Shown: in pieces, positions 34,010 to 48,234 of the stretch | Numbering within the stretch: the stretch's first letter is position 1 | Layout of the letters: every line of letters starts with the position of its first letter | Source: Lentinula raphanica | Taxonomy: Eukaryota; Basidiomycota; Agaricomycetes; Agaricales; Omphalotaceae | Length of the DNA: 64,000 nucleotides | Assembly: GCA_027919835.1 (NCBI GenBank) | Contig: JANVFP010000014.1 | Coordinates: forward strand, 1,228,207-1,292,206 | Direction of reading: 5' to 3' | Notes under the pieces: model-generated | Databases searched by the model: none | What the model was told of the DNA's origin: nothing | What the model saw: only the letters and a program-made list of their open reading frames with translations | Made by a program: the position numbers and the translations under genes

Positions 34010-37000
34010 ATGGCCTCTATCGTCGATATCGTCTCCTCGCTTGCGCTTGCTCCGCCTCCTTGGCTGGTGTCTGATTTCTACCTGTCACACAAACACACAT
34101 TCTTGTCCTTGAACAAACACAGCCTGCTTGTTGCTGGATTAGAATGTTGTACAAAACATGCTCTTGTTGATGAACTTTGCAATCAATTACTTTGTTTTTG
34201 TACTCAAATTTTTGAAAAACCTGTACATGAACAGACATATTCTTCAACGCTTGCATGTGCCAATGCAGAATTCGATGAATCTATTCTCAAACATCTCCGT
34301 GATAATTTTCCTTGGCCTGATGGTGAATGTGCATTGACCAAAAGTTGTTCTATTCCTTTACCGACCATTCTCAGTCATGTTGCATCTTGTTTCGGTCAAC
34401 TACCTGCTGTAGAAATTGAACACCTGCAAACTTCATTGCATATTCGTAGTCGTTCATCATCTTGGGGCACTATTTTCTTCACTGCTGTGAAACCTGAGGT
34501 CACTTCGAATGATCTTTTGAAATTGTTTGGGAAATGTTTTCAGCGAGATTTTTGCACACTTACTTCCTATAGTTTATCATGCATCACTAATGAATATCTG
34601 TGTTCAATTGTCAGTGTCGGTGACATTTCATCTTTGACTGTACTTGGATGTATCATCCAAGTTTTATCAAAAACATATCCTTCTGATATTATGTCCAATT
34701 TGTCTGTTAATCCTTCTCCAGCTCTTTCTCAGCGTTCTCTCAACCTACAAGCTGATCGTATTCAGCATGCGATTGATCATTTCAATAAAACTCGTATTCC
34801 TTCTGATACTTGGCCACAGATTGTTCCTCAAGATACAGTTTTGCAATGCATCACAAATTATTGTCAAGGTCTTCAGTATGTTCCTCCTAACATATGTGCA
34901 TGCTGTGGTTCAGAAGATAAAGAATTCAATGGTAGTTTTGTACCTCAATCTGACTGGCCTCCAATGTCAAAACTGAAAGTTGTTGATCCATTCATACTTC
35001 AACATGTTCCTTGTTCTCAGTTCACATATATGTGTAGAGATCTTGATGGTTTGCTTCTAGATCCAAAAGGCATAATGGCATGTAATGTAGATTGCTCTTC
35101 TTTCAAAATTTATTTTTGTGGTCCATGTCATTCATCCTTGCGTCGAAATACATTACCGAGGTTGGCTCTCAACAATCATCTCTTTCGTGGTGAATTACCT
35201 GCTCAATTTTCTGATATGACGTGGGCAGAAGAAATGGCCTGTGCTCTGTACCGCACTACTGCACATATATCTCGTCTATATGGCTCTACTTCTACTGAGG
35301 ACCCCTTAGTGATGCATAGTAATGTTTGTGCACATCCACTTGACATATGTTACACTGCAAAACGCTTACCCTGGGCACCTTGTGATGTGAATGACCTCAT
35401 CAGTGTTGTATTCGTTGGTCCCCGTAAATTAACTAGTGATGAACTGAAAAAGCTCACACCATTCTTGGTACGTCGAAGTGTTATAAGGGCATTCTTAAGC
35501 TATGCATGGCAGCACAATTATTTATACATGTCACTACCTCCACCTGATGAAGAAATTTTGAAGCTGTATCCTGAGAATGATATTCTACCAGGTTTGCATG
35601 AATGCTTTATTTATGATCACAACAATTCTCCTTCTCATCTTTTCAACATTATCCTGCATTATGATAAAGATCCAGTTGTTGAATATAATAATCCTGATCT
35701 TTTTCCTGGAATGTTTCCTACACTTTATCCTCTTGGCATTGGAGGTTTTGAGGCCCCTTTTAAGAATCCGTATGTGTCTTTAGAAGCCCATGCACAACAT
35801 TTATTGGATCAATCTGGCCGAAGTTTCCGCTATCACCATTTCTTTCCTTTTGTCATTCTCAATGTAATCCAACGAAGAAAGGTTCATTTACATACTTCAT
35901 TATCAGTATCTGCAGAAAAATTTCAACAAATTGCACCATCTTTGCTTTCAGTAAGTTCTTCAACACTGTCCAATCTTGCTGATCGATTGAAAGCTGAACA
36001 AAATGTTGCTGATTTGAATGATGCAGAACATGCAGCATTTAGGTTGTTACATGAAGTGAATATTGTATCTGCTAAGGTTCCTGGTTCTCAAGCTTCAAAA
36101 TTAATCATTCGTCAACAACTTCAAGGCTATTTTGGTTACTTTGGGTTGCCACACTTATGGTTTACATATAATCCTTCTGCAGTTCATAGTCCAATATTTC
36201 AAGTATTTTATGGAGATCAATCTATTGATTTATCTGAACGATATCCTGCAATTATCCAGCCTCGATCACAGAGAGCATATCGTGTAGCACAAGATCCTGT
36301 CGCAGCTGCTGACTTTTTTGATTTTATGTTTCATATATTATTTCGAGATTTGTTTGGTTGGGATTTTAAAAAACAGAAAAGTTGTGATAAGGGTGGTATA
36401 TTTGGACATATCCGTGCATTTTATGGTTGTGCTGAACTCACTGACAGAGGTAGCTTTCATGGACACTACTTAATTTTCTTACAAGGTGGATTAAATCCTT
36501 CTGAGGTTCACAGAAAAATGCATGACCATCCTCCTTATCGTAAACAATTTTTTGATTTTTTTGAGGACATCATACATTTCAGTCTTCCTATTTCAGAAGT
36601 GGAAACTGATACTACATCTGAACCTCGCATACAAATGCCACCTGATCCTCCATTATGTGATGTTGATGGTAACTTTATACCACAGTCTCTTGAGACTTGA
36701 ACAATGGCAAAAATTATTTGATCAAGAATATAAACTGATTGGTGAAAAGTTTCAGTGCCACCATCATCGTCCTGTTTGCTATAAGGGTCAAAGCCAGGCA
36801 AATAAAGTTTGTCGATTTGGATTTCCTCAAAATATTATTGAAATATCATCTTTTGATGTTGATACAAACTCAATTATTCTGGCAAGAAAAGAATGTGATG
36901 TAAATGGTCATTCTCCAGTACTAGTTGTATATAATTGTCATAATCATGATCTGAATTGTATTTTATCTGGAAGAGCTGCAAAAGCTGCTATGTTTTATGT

Positions 37001-40000
37001 TTCAAATTATATGACAAAAATGCCTTTGAGCACAGATGAATTACTCTCTCTATTGTCAAATGCAGTTGCTACACTTCCTCCACATCTGTCCAGCAGTAAT
37101 TCTACTGATGCATCAAAATTATTACTTCATCGTTGTCTTACCCATTTTGGTAAAAAACAAGAAATTCATGCCCAGCAGTGTGCTCGTTATCTACGTGGAT
37201 TAAATGATAGCATGAGTTCACATTCCACTGTGACAATAAATACTGCAAATCTTTTACATTTTGTTTGTAGTCAATACTCTACATATGTATCAGAATATGT
37301 TCTTCCTGCAGAAATAGAAATTAAGCTACATGTTTCAATAAATGAGTCTGGAAGTCTAGAGCACAAAAATCAGGTACAGGATTACTGGCTTTGAGATCCT
37401 CAACTTTCTGACATGTGTTTTTTTGATTTTGTTTGTTATGTTTCCTGTCAACCAAAGTCAAAAACTCGAACTGAACATACTTCTCAAAGCAGAGTTGGTG
37501 TTTTGACACGTTACAGTTTTCTTCCTTCTCATCCATTAGCTTTGACACATGAATTGATTCGACATACCTTTGTTGCTCAAGGTGATATAGGAAAAGAACT
37601 TGTACCAATTATAATGGGTATATTTCCTCCACGTAAAATAAGTATTGATTATAAAGTATTCATTTTGGCACTGTTTAAACCATTTTCCATTACAAATTCT
37701 CTATTTCAACATTCAATACTACAGGATTTTCATTCATTCGATATTTGTCCAGCCCACCAGCGTATTCTAGATAATTGGGAAGAAATACATGAATGTGAGG
37801 ATGAACGTGATGCTGAAACAATTCGAAAACATGCACAATTTCTTGCTAATTCACAAATGACTACATCAGATTTGATTGAATCTGGGAATGACTTATTTGC
37901 CAATGATGATGATGATTCTTTTTTGGTCACTGTTACTAATCAAAAAAATGTTATACCTATGCATACTCGAGAACTGTTGCTACTAAAATCAGATTTAATG
38001 TCATCTTCATGGTTAACTGCTCCAGCCCCAAATTCAATCTCTACACCACCTTCTTTGTCCTCTTTGCCTACTCTATCTTCTTCAAGAATTTTGGATTGGT
38101 TGAAGGAGGCATCACATAGAAATAAAGAAATGATTGTTAGTCGTCGAAGTCGAGGAAATATTCATTCATAATTCAATCAGCCTTACCTCCTAATATTGAC
38201 ATTGTTCACTCAAATAATGTTGATGTTTCCAAATCATATCAACATAGGAGTTATATTGACCTACCTGTCACTTCTCAGCATATGACTTCACTAGAAAATG
38301 TTATGGATTGTGTTGCTACAGATTTTAAACTCACCAATGAACAAGTAATTGCATTTAAAATTATTACAACCCATGTCATTTGCAGAAATGTATTTCATTT
38401 AACTGATTGGATTAGCCGTCCTCCTTTAGTAATGCTTTTGACTGGTCCAGGAGGTACAGGAAAAACACATGTTGTTCGTGCAGTGCAAAAAGTCATGGAT
38501 TCATATGGTCTCATACATGGATATCGCAGTCTTGCTCCAACAGCAAATGCCGCTTCCTTGATCAGTGGCACTACACTACACAGCGGTTGTAACATCAAAA
38601 TATGATCTAAAAACAAACTTTCATCACATGTTTTATCTGACTCACAACAAGAATTATCTGTATTTGCTTGTGTCAAGAAAAATAATGAATTACGACAGGA
38701 ATGGAAAGATGTGTATTTGTTGTTGATTGATGAAATTTCAATGGTTGATCAAATTTTACTTGCTGATGTTGATGCGTCATTACGTTATGCAAAGGAAAAT
38801 TCATCTCAGTTTTGGGGGGGAATGACTATGATATTTTCTGGTGATCAATTCCAATATCCACCTGTAGGCAAACCTTTATATAAACCAATGACTCCTTCAT
38901 CTCAAGCTCGTCAGACACAAGAAGAGTTGCTCCGAAGAAGCTTGGAAATCCATAAATGCTGTTGTTGAACTAACAATTCAAAAACGTATGGCAAATGATT
39001 CAGAATATAGTAATGCAGTTCAGCGCCTACGAACTCGTGAATGTACCAAAGATGATGTCAATTTGTTCAACACCAGAGCTATTAAAACTCTCAACAATCC
39101 TTTTGGTGTTGATTTCGCTTGTGGTAACCATTATCTTGCACCTATCATTGTATCAACCAATGCTACAAGAAAGGCTTTGAATGAAAGCAAGGCAATAGCT
39201 ATTTGTGAAGGTCTCCACTCTCCAGATCTTGTAAATATTGTCGCCCATGATCATATTGTTTATTCTGCTCATGAAGATCAAACAATGATTGGTAAAAAAG
39301 TATTCCCTTCTTCCAAAATTCAATCACAACTGCTCGAGCTTGATGTGTCTTCATCCAAATTGAATAATTCTCTACCTGGTCATCTGCATCTCTTTATTGG
39401 AATGGATGTCGTTTTAAAACACAAGAATCTATACATTGAACTTGGTATTTTGAATGGAGCTAAGGGCATTTTACAAAAACTTGAACTTTCCACTGACAAG
39501 AATGGTCGTACATTTTGTAAGGTAGCACTAGTTGAGTTTCCTGATAGTAAAATTCATCTTAATGACTTACCTCCTCATTACTTTCCAATTGAGGCACAAA
39601 GTTGGAAGTCTCCTGTTTATATCATGAATGAAAATAATGAACAAGTTCTTGTAACTTTACATCGTTCCCAATTACCATTTGAACCAGCTTTTGCAATGAC
39701 TGGTCAATCTGCACAAGGATATGAGTTTGATGCAATTGTATGTTCTCTGCATAATGGTGGGTTCCAAGCTTATGTTGCAGCTTCGAGAGCTAAAACGAGA
39801 TGGAGTCTGTTCATTACCAAGAAAGTTCATTTGGATGACTTGAATACCCCTCCTATTCCATATGATTTGTGGTTCGAATCTGAACGATTCAAGATAATTG
39901 CACACAACACACTTATTGAATGGGGTTATGCCTCTGGAGAAATCAAGATTGTACCAGATGCTGAATCTGAAGTAGACAACCATTTGCGGCCACGATATGA

Positions 40001-40109
40001 ATTTGTATCAGAATCGCAATTGAATTCATTGAATTCATCTAAACATATCTCTACCACAGACCAGTCTGAACAACATACTTCACATTACAAGCGACCCAGG
40101 AAGAATTGA
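34010..40109 (+). pseudogene. Helitron RepHel replicase-helicase, decayed
   Basis: Rolling-circle transposase. Order: N-terminal Cys-rich region (NICACCGSED near 34887) and DUF6570-like domain (about 34980-35350); Helitron-like N domain (YFGYFGLPHLWFTYNP, 36130-36180); Rep HUH motif GSFHGHYLIF near 36455; two-tyrosine motif FYVSNYMTK near 36995-37020; then a PIF1-type helicase with Walker A TGPGGTGKTH (38443-38472), Walker B LLLIDEISMVDQ (38717-38752), FSGDQFQYPP and the late motif TGQSAQGYEFDAIVC / YVAASRAKTRWSLF. Breaks: frameshift near 36690, TGA at 37392-37394 (YWL-stop-DPQLS), end of frame at 38171, TGA at 38603-38605, and frameshift near 38940. The stretch is distinctly AT-rich compared with the left half of the window. 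No CTRR end with hairpin could be assigned. Confidence 0.9.
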
Positions 40110-43100
40110 CAGTTACACGTCCATTGGTCTTTTTGCCTGTTGAATTGGAACATCTTACACTCATTTTGATTATTCTTATTGCCAAGTTCACGCTTCCTTG
40201 TGAAAATAAATTTTCTCTCCCGACAACCACCTCCACCATTGGATTATGGGTTCTATCCATAACCCACTTCAATTGCATGGATTGTTTCTGATATTCACCA
40301 ATCCATTTCTTGTAGAGCTCACACCTGAACGGTTGATACGTGGTATCTGAACAACCTGCTCGAAACCTAGTGTATGCCCAACTTGGCGAAAGACAGGGGG
40401 GACTGTCATCAACCTCCAAGCAATATCCGCCAATCTTCATCATCTACTCGCAGCCTACTTGTAACTCACTTACTGGAAATGTATGTCGCACAACATCATC
40501 CTGAAATAATCCTTTTCACTCACAATGTAGTTCTGTCAACAGTGACCGATGCTGTCGTTTCTGAGCTCTACCACAACCGTTGTGATACTCACCACACGCT
40601 CTTCCACATTCCCATTACAACTCATCGAAATCCCTAATCATACTCATTGGTTTTCTCAAAGCGGGTCTTTATACCACCTCTCTGCTGCAGTTCTCACTTA
40701 ACTCGCGAGTTCGTGGCGGGAATGGGTTTCATATCAAACATGCACGATACGAATAATTGCCACCAAAATCTCACGTTCTCTACTCCAACGCTTCGTCTAC
40801 TAAACATCATTCTTCTAACGACAACAACAAGCCAGACAATACTTATTTCCATCACGCTTTCCTGCATGTCCACCATTTACACCTTGCGAGCCTATGCCAA
40901 ACCAAACACTTACCGAGGACGTGCAAGACGGCGACAAGTGGTAAGAGCAAGTGTGACTGTGGTGCTGCAATACATCACATTACCGCGAGGCTCAAACAAA
41001 CAGTTTTGATACAAACCATACTATGTTTTTGGTCTCATCCGTGTGCGGCCGAATGGTATCGTTCACTGCCTATCGCTGATCCGAATGCCGCCAAACCTCA
41101 GCCAAATTTCAACCCCACTTCCAACTGAAAGTGTTCGATGTATGAGCCGTATCACCTCCTCCTGCCTTTGTGCATCTGCTCATCCACAACACCTTCAAAC
41201 CCATTGCGAATGCAGGTTTGAATACCGACACCGCAACGGTTCGACCAATGTCACACCATTCAATCCTACCAGCAACTTTCGTCCGAGCTGTAGTGGTTGG
41301 CAGAAGGAAACGTGGAAATCTGACCGGTGTGTTCTATCGTCCATTGTTGTATATCAACCAATCATTCATATCATTCCACTTGCCAGTCTTTATTTCATCT
41401 TCCTACGTCGGAAAATTGTTCAATCATTATCCTATCCAACGCGTAACATCCCATACGACTGCATAGGGCAACGACAACATATCTTCATCATTCAATGACC
41501 TTTGTTCCCTGGCTGCAGTTCGCTCGTGCACAGGCATAGGCTATAGTACAAACAACGTTGTTCCGTGCAGGCAAATCGATATCTACACCGTTATGAAAAC
41601 CAAGGTTCCTGTTACCGTGTTGGAATATGGTGAACGCTATTGCCTCATTGGATCTCACAGCTACAAATCCGCGCCCATGGAGGTAGAACCCGAACATCCT
41701 ACAGTTCCTGACCTTGCCGCGACCTTACACTCGACGGAAGCACAAGGCGTCAAATCCTTGTACTGCTGATGGCTAATTGAAGGCGCGCCCCATGTTCTGC
41801 TCTTCAATACTGGCAGCATGTATCATATTACACGAATGGAAAGGAGAGTTGTGGAACTTAGCTGGTATTCTCGGAGATGTGTGTATAGACTTCCATACAT
41901 TGCTTATCGCTACCGCGTCCACATTCTGATCCTCTCTTCTTAGTACGTGTCTCGTCAGCGCTAGGATTGCGCATTTATGAATGGCAAGCTGCTCTTGCTA
42001 TACCTCTGTGTAGGAACAGGCATATCGATGTCACGACCGTTTTCACCACCCATGCTACCCTTCTCGGACATTACCTGTGTGCTCCCTCGATGGATTTCTT
42101 TAACAACCTGCAATACTTTGAGGTCCATCCAATCCAATAGAACATGACAAGTACCCCAACAGAGTCCAGCGAGAAACCCGAGCGCCATTTCACCACCACT
42201 ACCACCACTACCATACTTCTCCATCATTGGCACCGCCATCAGCTGGATACAACGATGTTCCTCTTCCTCTCGGGTGGCAACAATGGTGAACGTACGAGAG
42301 ATGCCCATACTTTGTCGACTACACTAACCGGACAACAACCTCGGTAGATCCCTGTTGAACTATCCAACAGGCTGTTATCGCTCCGGCAATCAATGTCAAT
42401 TCTAATCTCGGTTTGTTGCCTTCTGGATGGCCCGATGGGAGATGCGTCTTTAAATCCGGGGACTCGACTGACCAAAGATGCGGGTCAGCCCTGCGTGTGA
42501 TATCAAAGTCCGGCGTCGCAGTGGTTATGGGACATTCTGGAGATAATCTGAAACGTAGGCTGATGGTCAACTTTGATGGCGACGATGGATTGGATTATGG
42601 TGGTTTCGAGGATACTGTTATGGTCACTATAGTTTCGACCACGATAACACACTCTATGTGAGCGATTTTTCTGTCTTCGTCCAATTGAGATTCAACGTTC
42701 GTTAGATGTTCACTGCAGGTCACTACGAGTATCGGAACAATGGTGTTGATATGTTCATTGAGTCCTTAGCCCGTACGAGTTCATGTTCAATATTGGTGAT
42801 ACTTGATATGCTCACCTCTGCCTTCCAGGTCTTATTTACCGCCTTCAGAAGTCTGGCTCGAACGTTACGGTTGTACCATTAATCAACATGCCTGCTGCAA
42901 TGATTTCGTATACGATTGAAGCTTTGATACATTTCTCTTTGCTGCGAAGACCCGACCATCACAAAGCCGTACCAGCAAAACACAGAAGGAATATGTGGAC
43001 TGTATGACGGATACACGCTCCACGTACACCTGTTCGAGATGCTGCGATCAGACGCGAAGCAGTTGTGTAATGCTGAGGCCCTTGCAGCTACGATGCGTCT

Positions 43101-43265
43101 TGGTTCTTGTGACAAGTGAATATCACTTTACTTCATTCATATGCGTGCATTAACTATTGCCTCTTAGCTCTGCCTGTGGGCTTGACTGTTACCACCGCAG
43201 ATTTTGCGGATCGCGACGTCCGAAATTCACTTGCCTCGATTTTCAACCTCATGTCCTTCAGCTGA
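40110..43265. other. Region after the Helitron gene; possible captured fragments
   Basis: No intact gene. Several open stretches look like worn coding sequence: a - strand frame at 40051-40443 (MMKIGGYCLEVDDSPP, ending within the helicase 3' end) and + strand [20 protein letters not shown] near 41570. A HECT-like piece is listed separately. Helitrons commonly pick up host fragments in this position, but without a mapped 3' end I cannot say how much belongs to the element. Confidence 0.4.
42520..42690 (+). pseudogene. HECT-type E3 ubiquitin ligase fragment
   Basis: MGHSGDNLKRRLMVNFDGDDGLDYGGF matches in pattern the N-lobe start of Rsp5/NEDD4-type HECT domains (L-K-R-L-M-x-F-D-G-x-D-G-L-D-Y-G-G). 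A one-base frame change later gives YGHYSFDHDNTLYV, like the family segment FEYSAHDNYTLQI. The segment between them, which normally carries the SREFFFLLSHE motif, is missing. No catalytic cysteine region is visible. A short captured or decayed piece. Confidence 0.6.
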
Positions 43266-46200
43266 AGCTGTAAAAACTCCGCGAAGTAGTCCGATAAGTC
43301 TCCACCACAGCTTTGCGAAGTAACAGGACTCGCTCTCGAAGCTCAACAAACCCTTCCGGGTAGGCCAGTAGGCTCCGGGGGGTGCTCGGCTATTTAGTAT
43401 ATTTAATAATATTTAATAATTCTTTATTTATTTAATAGGTATATTATAATAAATCTACTTTGCGAAGCTGTACTGCACTTCATGAAGTGACTATGTTTAC
43501 AGCAATCATGAAATCAGGTAAATTAGGGTTAGATCATTACGTCATTGATTTCCTTTTTGGGTTATGATATTTTTGAATAGAAAAAAGCATAGAATGATAT
43601 TATTGATCTTGAGGTGCTAAAACATGACAGAGGAAACCAAAAATAGCTACAATGAGGTATTGGCTAGCTCAGGCACATCAAAATTGCCGAAAAAGGAAAT
43701 TGGTCCCAAAATAGAACTTGATCTCATCAGATAGCAAAAAATCTGAAAAAATCATAAAAAATACTCAAAAAATTCAGGGTTGCCTCATTGGCCCTGAAAA
43801 CGCAAAATAAAAAAATACACGACAAGTGTAAAAATGTTATCACTCCAAATCATACTAAATCTAGGTATATATGATGTACATGCTATTTTTAGCACACCCA
43901 GTACCCTCAGACACTTAGAATGGCTTATATCATTCAATTTATTAAACTTAACACACTTGACAATGAAAAAACTCAGAACAGTAGTAATGCATATTATACT
44001 CAATACACTTAACACACTCAACAATGAAAAACCTCAAAACAGTGTTCATGTGTGTTATGCTTAAAACTCATAATACACTTAACAATGAAAAGTCTCGGAA
44101 CAATGCTAATGTATATCATGCTCAACACACTTAACACACTCAACAATGAAAACCCTCAAAAAAGTGTTCATGTGTGTTATACTTAAAACACATAATACAC
44201 TTAACAATGAAAAGTCTCAGAGCAATACTAATGTATATCATGCTCAACACACTTTACAATGAAAAAAGTTGGAACAGTGCTCATGTGTATTATACTTAAT
44301 ACACTTCATCAATCAATATAACACACTTAACAATAAAAAATCAGAGTAGTGTAATCACTCATAACACATATCACACTGAACACACTTCATCAGTAAGAAT
44401 AACATACCTTTAATAGGACATTGTTATACTATAACACACATATAATAACAAGTTTTGGGCACTTATGGGCACTTATTTGATGTTTTTGAGTTGAAATTCA
44501 TCAATACCTAACTCAATTATTTTTGTGAGGACTTTCTGTTGTGTCAGGATGTTGTATACATCATACTCCGCTAGATACAATTCGGAGAATCGACATGAAG
44601 GTGGATTCCAAGGGTAGGGAGCCTTTCTGCAGGCCTCTGCAAACAACAGATCATCTCCCAGTAATTATAGTGCACTATTCATCACAACAGGTATGTACAT
44701 GAAGGTCTTCACCTTCATCATACCTAATGTGTACATGAATACACTTAATTGCTGGCTACCTCTCAAGTGCTCTTGCCACTATACTGTGTACGCATACAGA
44801 GCTCTATTGTCCCTACAAGTTGTCCACTATAACCCTATGATGATACTCACTCTGTGTTGAGTTATTCATATTTTTTCAGAATGCTTTAATAAAGCTTTTG
44901 AAATATTTTCTATTCTACACAAAGCATTCCTGGACCAAACCTATAGGTGTCTTAGATGGAAATATACAGTTTGATGTCCTCTTCAAGATGCAAATAATTT
45001 TGAAGGCATTTGGTCTAGTGGTTCTCTTGCAATCCTCATTTTAAAATGCACACTCAAAACACTTGTGTGTTATTTCATTCCCAGAGCCTTTATATCACTT
45101 AGCACCATGTCTAGACTCATCACATGGATTCCTGGACATATTTCGGACATTTCCAGCGCTTATAGGGCGCCTGGATCATCAGCTGATAGCTGTACATGAT
45201 CCCATCTTCACATGCATCAGGCAATTGATCATGGGGCTGTTTTAAATTGATGTGGCTGTTACAGGTGCCAGAGGTCTGAGCAGAGGCCTGTAAAAGCGAG
45301 TTGAAACATCAATTTTTGATCTCCCATTCTTCCTTTCCTTCCCCCACCATCTCTGACCTGGGTGAGGCTGCCTGCATGTTCCCTAGCTCTTTCTGAGCTC
45401 TGATTTCACTGTCCAGTACATTCCTACATCTGTACAGACTACAGGCCTTCCAGAGGTGTCTCAGATACAGGAATCTGGTATGAAATTTCGCATTTTTCAC
45501 CATCAAGACACTGAACAGATACCAAAGCACATCCAGACAGATCTAAGGTGATCAGACACTCTAGGAGTTGATTCCTTTGTTAGATCTTGGGTTTTTGGTG
45601 TCTCAGTGCGCTCTGATCATGTCTGATAAGCCTCTACATAGTACTGACTCTTATCTACATAGATCTAACCTTGATCTGCCTGTTTTTCCTTCACCCTCCC
45701 TCCTCTCCCTCATATCATGTATGTTCTCATTGTTTGTAAATATGTAGTTGTATGTAGCTACATCCTTACCTATCCTGTACCATTATGTAGCCCTCCATGA
45801 TCCGCTTTGAATGTTATGGGCTTTGGCCCAGTGTTGGCTAACTTTAACTTCCTGTCCCACCTCAGTGCAAAAGGCAGAGGCTCAAAATTACAGCCTGTAG
45901 GGATGGCTATATCATGATCTTTTATGATTTAACAGTGTTTTAGGTAAATGACAATACATATGTCCATGTATTGCATAGATACCAAAGCTGTCTCATGGGG
46001 AGAGCACTCCTACAGTCTACTAACAGTGTATGAACATGATCCAGATACTCACCATGACCATTGGACTCTGTAATATACATCTACATATTTCATGTATGTT
46101 GGTGATATGTATACTTGCATGTAACTACAGATGTCATACTCAATGACTCCCATTGTAAGTCTCTTGGCTTTATGACACAGAGTAAGCATAGAATAGGTTG

Positions 46201-47659
46201 TAGGATGTCTCCTTTCATTGCCCAGAAGGAGTTTGACTTCATAACATGGATGTATGCACTGTGATTTACACAAAACAGTGTAAAATCATAAAAGATTATC
46301 ATATATCCAGCTCTATAGGCTGTATTTTTTGGTTCTCCAAATTGTATCTAGGAGGGTATGATAAAAACAACATTCTGACACAATATAAAGGCCACATAAA
46401 AATTATTGAGTGTGTTATCAATGATTTTCGACTCAAAAACACCAAATAAGCGCCCATAAGCGCCCAAAACTCGTTGTTATATGTGTGTTATAGTATAATA
46501 ATGTCCCATTATAGGTGTGTTATACTTACTGATGAAGTGTGTTCAGTGTGATAAGTATAATGAGTGATTACACTACTCCAAGTTTTTGATTGTGAAGTGT
46601 GTTATATTGATTGATGAAGTGTATTAAGTATAATACACATGAGCACTGTTCCGAGTTTTTTCATTGTGAAGTGTGTTGAGTATGATATACATTAGTATTG
46701 TTCCGAGACTTTTCATTGTTAAGTGTATGATGAGTTTTAAGTATAACACATATAAACACTGTTTCGAGGGTTTTCATTGTTGAGTGTGTTAAATATGTTG
46801 AGTATGATATACATTAGTATTGTTCCGAGACTTTTCATTGTTAAGTGTATTATGAGTTTTAAGCATAACACACATGAACACTGTTTTGAGGTTTTTCATT
46901 GTTGAGTGTGTTAAGTGTATTGAGTATAATATGCATTACTACTGTTCTGAGTTTTTTCATTGTCAAGTGTGTTAAGTTTAATAAATTGAATGATATAAGC
47001 CATTCTAAGTGTCTGAGGGTACTGGGTGTGCTAAAAATAGCATGTACATCATATATACCTAGATTTAGTATGATTTGGAGTGATAACATTTTTACACTTG
47101 TCGTGTATTTTTTTTATTTTGCGTTTTCAGGGCCAATGAGGCAACCCTGAATTTTTTGAGTATTTTTTATGATTTTTTCAGATTTTTTGCTATCTGATGA
47201 GATCAAGTTCTATTTTGGGACCAATTTCCTTTTTCGGCAATTTTGATGTGCCTGAGCTAGCCAATACCTCATTGTAGCTATTTTTGGTTTCCTCTGTCAT
47301 GTTTTAGCACCTCAAGATCAATAATATCATTCTATGCTTTTTTCTATTCAAAAATATCATAACCCAAAAAGGAAATCAATGACGTAATGATCTAACCCTA
47401 ATTTACCTGATTTTATGATTGCCGTAAACGTAGTCACTTTGCAAAGTGCAGTACAGCTTCGCAAAGTAGATTTATTATAATATACCTATTAAATAATAAA
47501 AGAATTATTAAATATTATTAAATATACTAAATAGCCGAGCACCCCCCGGAGCCCTACTGGCCTACCCGGAAGGGTTTTTTAAGCTTCAAGAGCGAGTCCT
47601 GTTACTTCGCGAAGCTGTGGTGGGAACTTATCGGATTACTTCGTGAAGTTTCTACAGCT
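43266..47659. mobile_element. Giant non-coding foldback element (4.4 kb)
   Basis: Left arm 43266 to about 44595 and right arm about 46325-47659 are inverted copies over some 1.3 kb (AGCTGTAAAAACT outside, then the GAGCACCCCCCGGAG-type block, then AT-rich sequence and repeats). The centre, about 44600-46320, is unique and gene-free. The arms contain tandem variants of a roughly 115 bp unit built from CACTTAACACACTCAACAATG-like phrases. A GGGCACTTATGGGCACTTAT / GGGCGCTTATGGGCGC box lies at each inner arm. Identical ORFs on both arms (43834 and 47089) are mirror images of one AT-rich stretch, not genes. No clear target duplication was found, so the exact outer limits are uncertain by a few bases. 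Confidence 0.85.
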
Positions 47660-47704
47660 ACGGGTGGTCGAACTCAGGTGTATTCGAAGGTTAGAGTGTA
47701 CGGT
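47660..47704. other. LTR-like end remnant
   Basis: Ends ...GGTTAGAG..ACGGTCACCTAACA, closely resembling the end at 56236-56243 (GGGTTAGAG..ACGAGCACCCTAACA). It is probably the edge of a related LTR-type element whose remainder was displaced or replaced by the foldback. Confidence 0.45.
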
Positions 47705-48234
47705 CACCTAACAGGTAAAGAGAACCAGTACTCCAGTTCCATTAGGTCCTAGGGCTGCTGAGTACGTTAAGGCCCAAGAGTGTAGGGCTGCTGAGGACAA
47801 AAGAAAACAAGGTATAAACGCTCAACTATTTTATACTTCCTATATTTTTGCTTACTTTATACTTTTAGAAATACATGACAGGGTGAAAGCAGTTAAAGCT
47901 TCTGAAGAAGCTGAATCAAGTGAAGAAGAGGATAGAGCTACCTCTCCTCCAGCTACCTCAGATGTCGATGAAGAGGAATACCGTAGAGTCTATAGTAGTA
48001 AGTTCGACTTTTCTCCTTCAACACTGACTAATTTCTTAATAACAGGCCTACCTGAAGAAGGTGACTTCCAGGAAGACTCCCCAGAAGATATCCAGGAAGA
48101 CGTTGTATTGGAGGAAGAGTTTGACTTAGGTGATGCTCTCGAGGAGGTCACAGAGGAAAACACTCTTCAAGAAATGGAGATAGAGGCTGCTGATAATGGA
48201 GTGAGTACTATATCTGTGAAAAGAACAGCTCTTA

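Noticed and set aside
40647..41498. Overlapping + strand ORFs of 98-151 residues
   Set aside because: Three frames are open over the same stretch, with no domain and no consistent splicing.
43785..47150. Identical 76-83 residue ORFs on both arms of the foldback
   Set aside because: Mirror copies of AT-rich repeat; they show no domain and only one repeat context.
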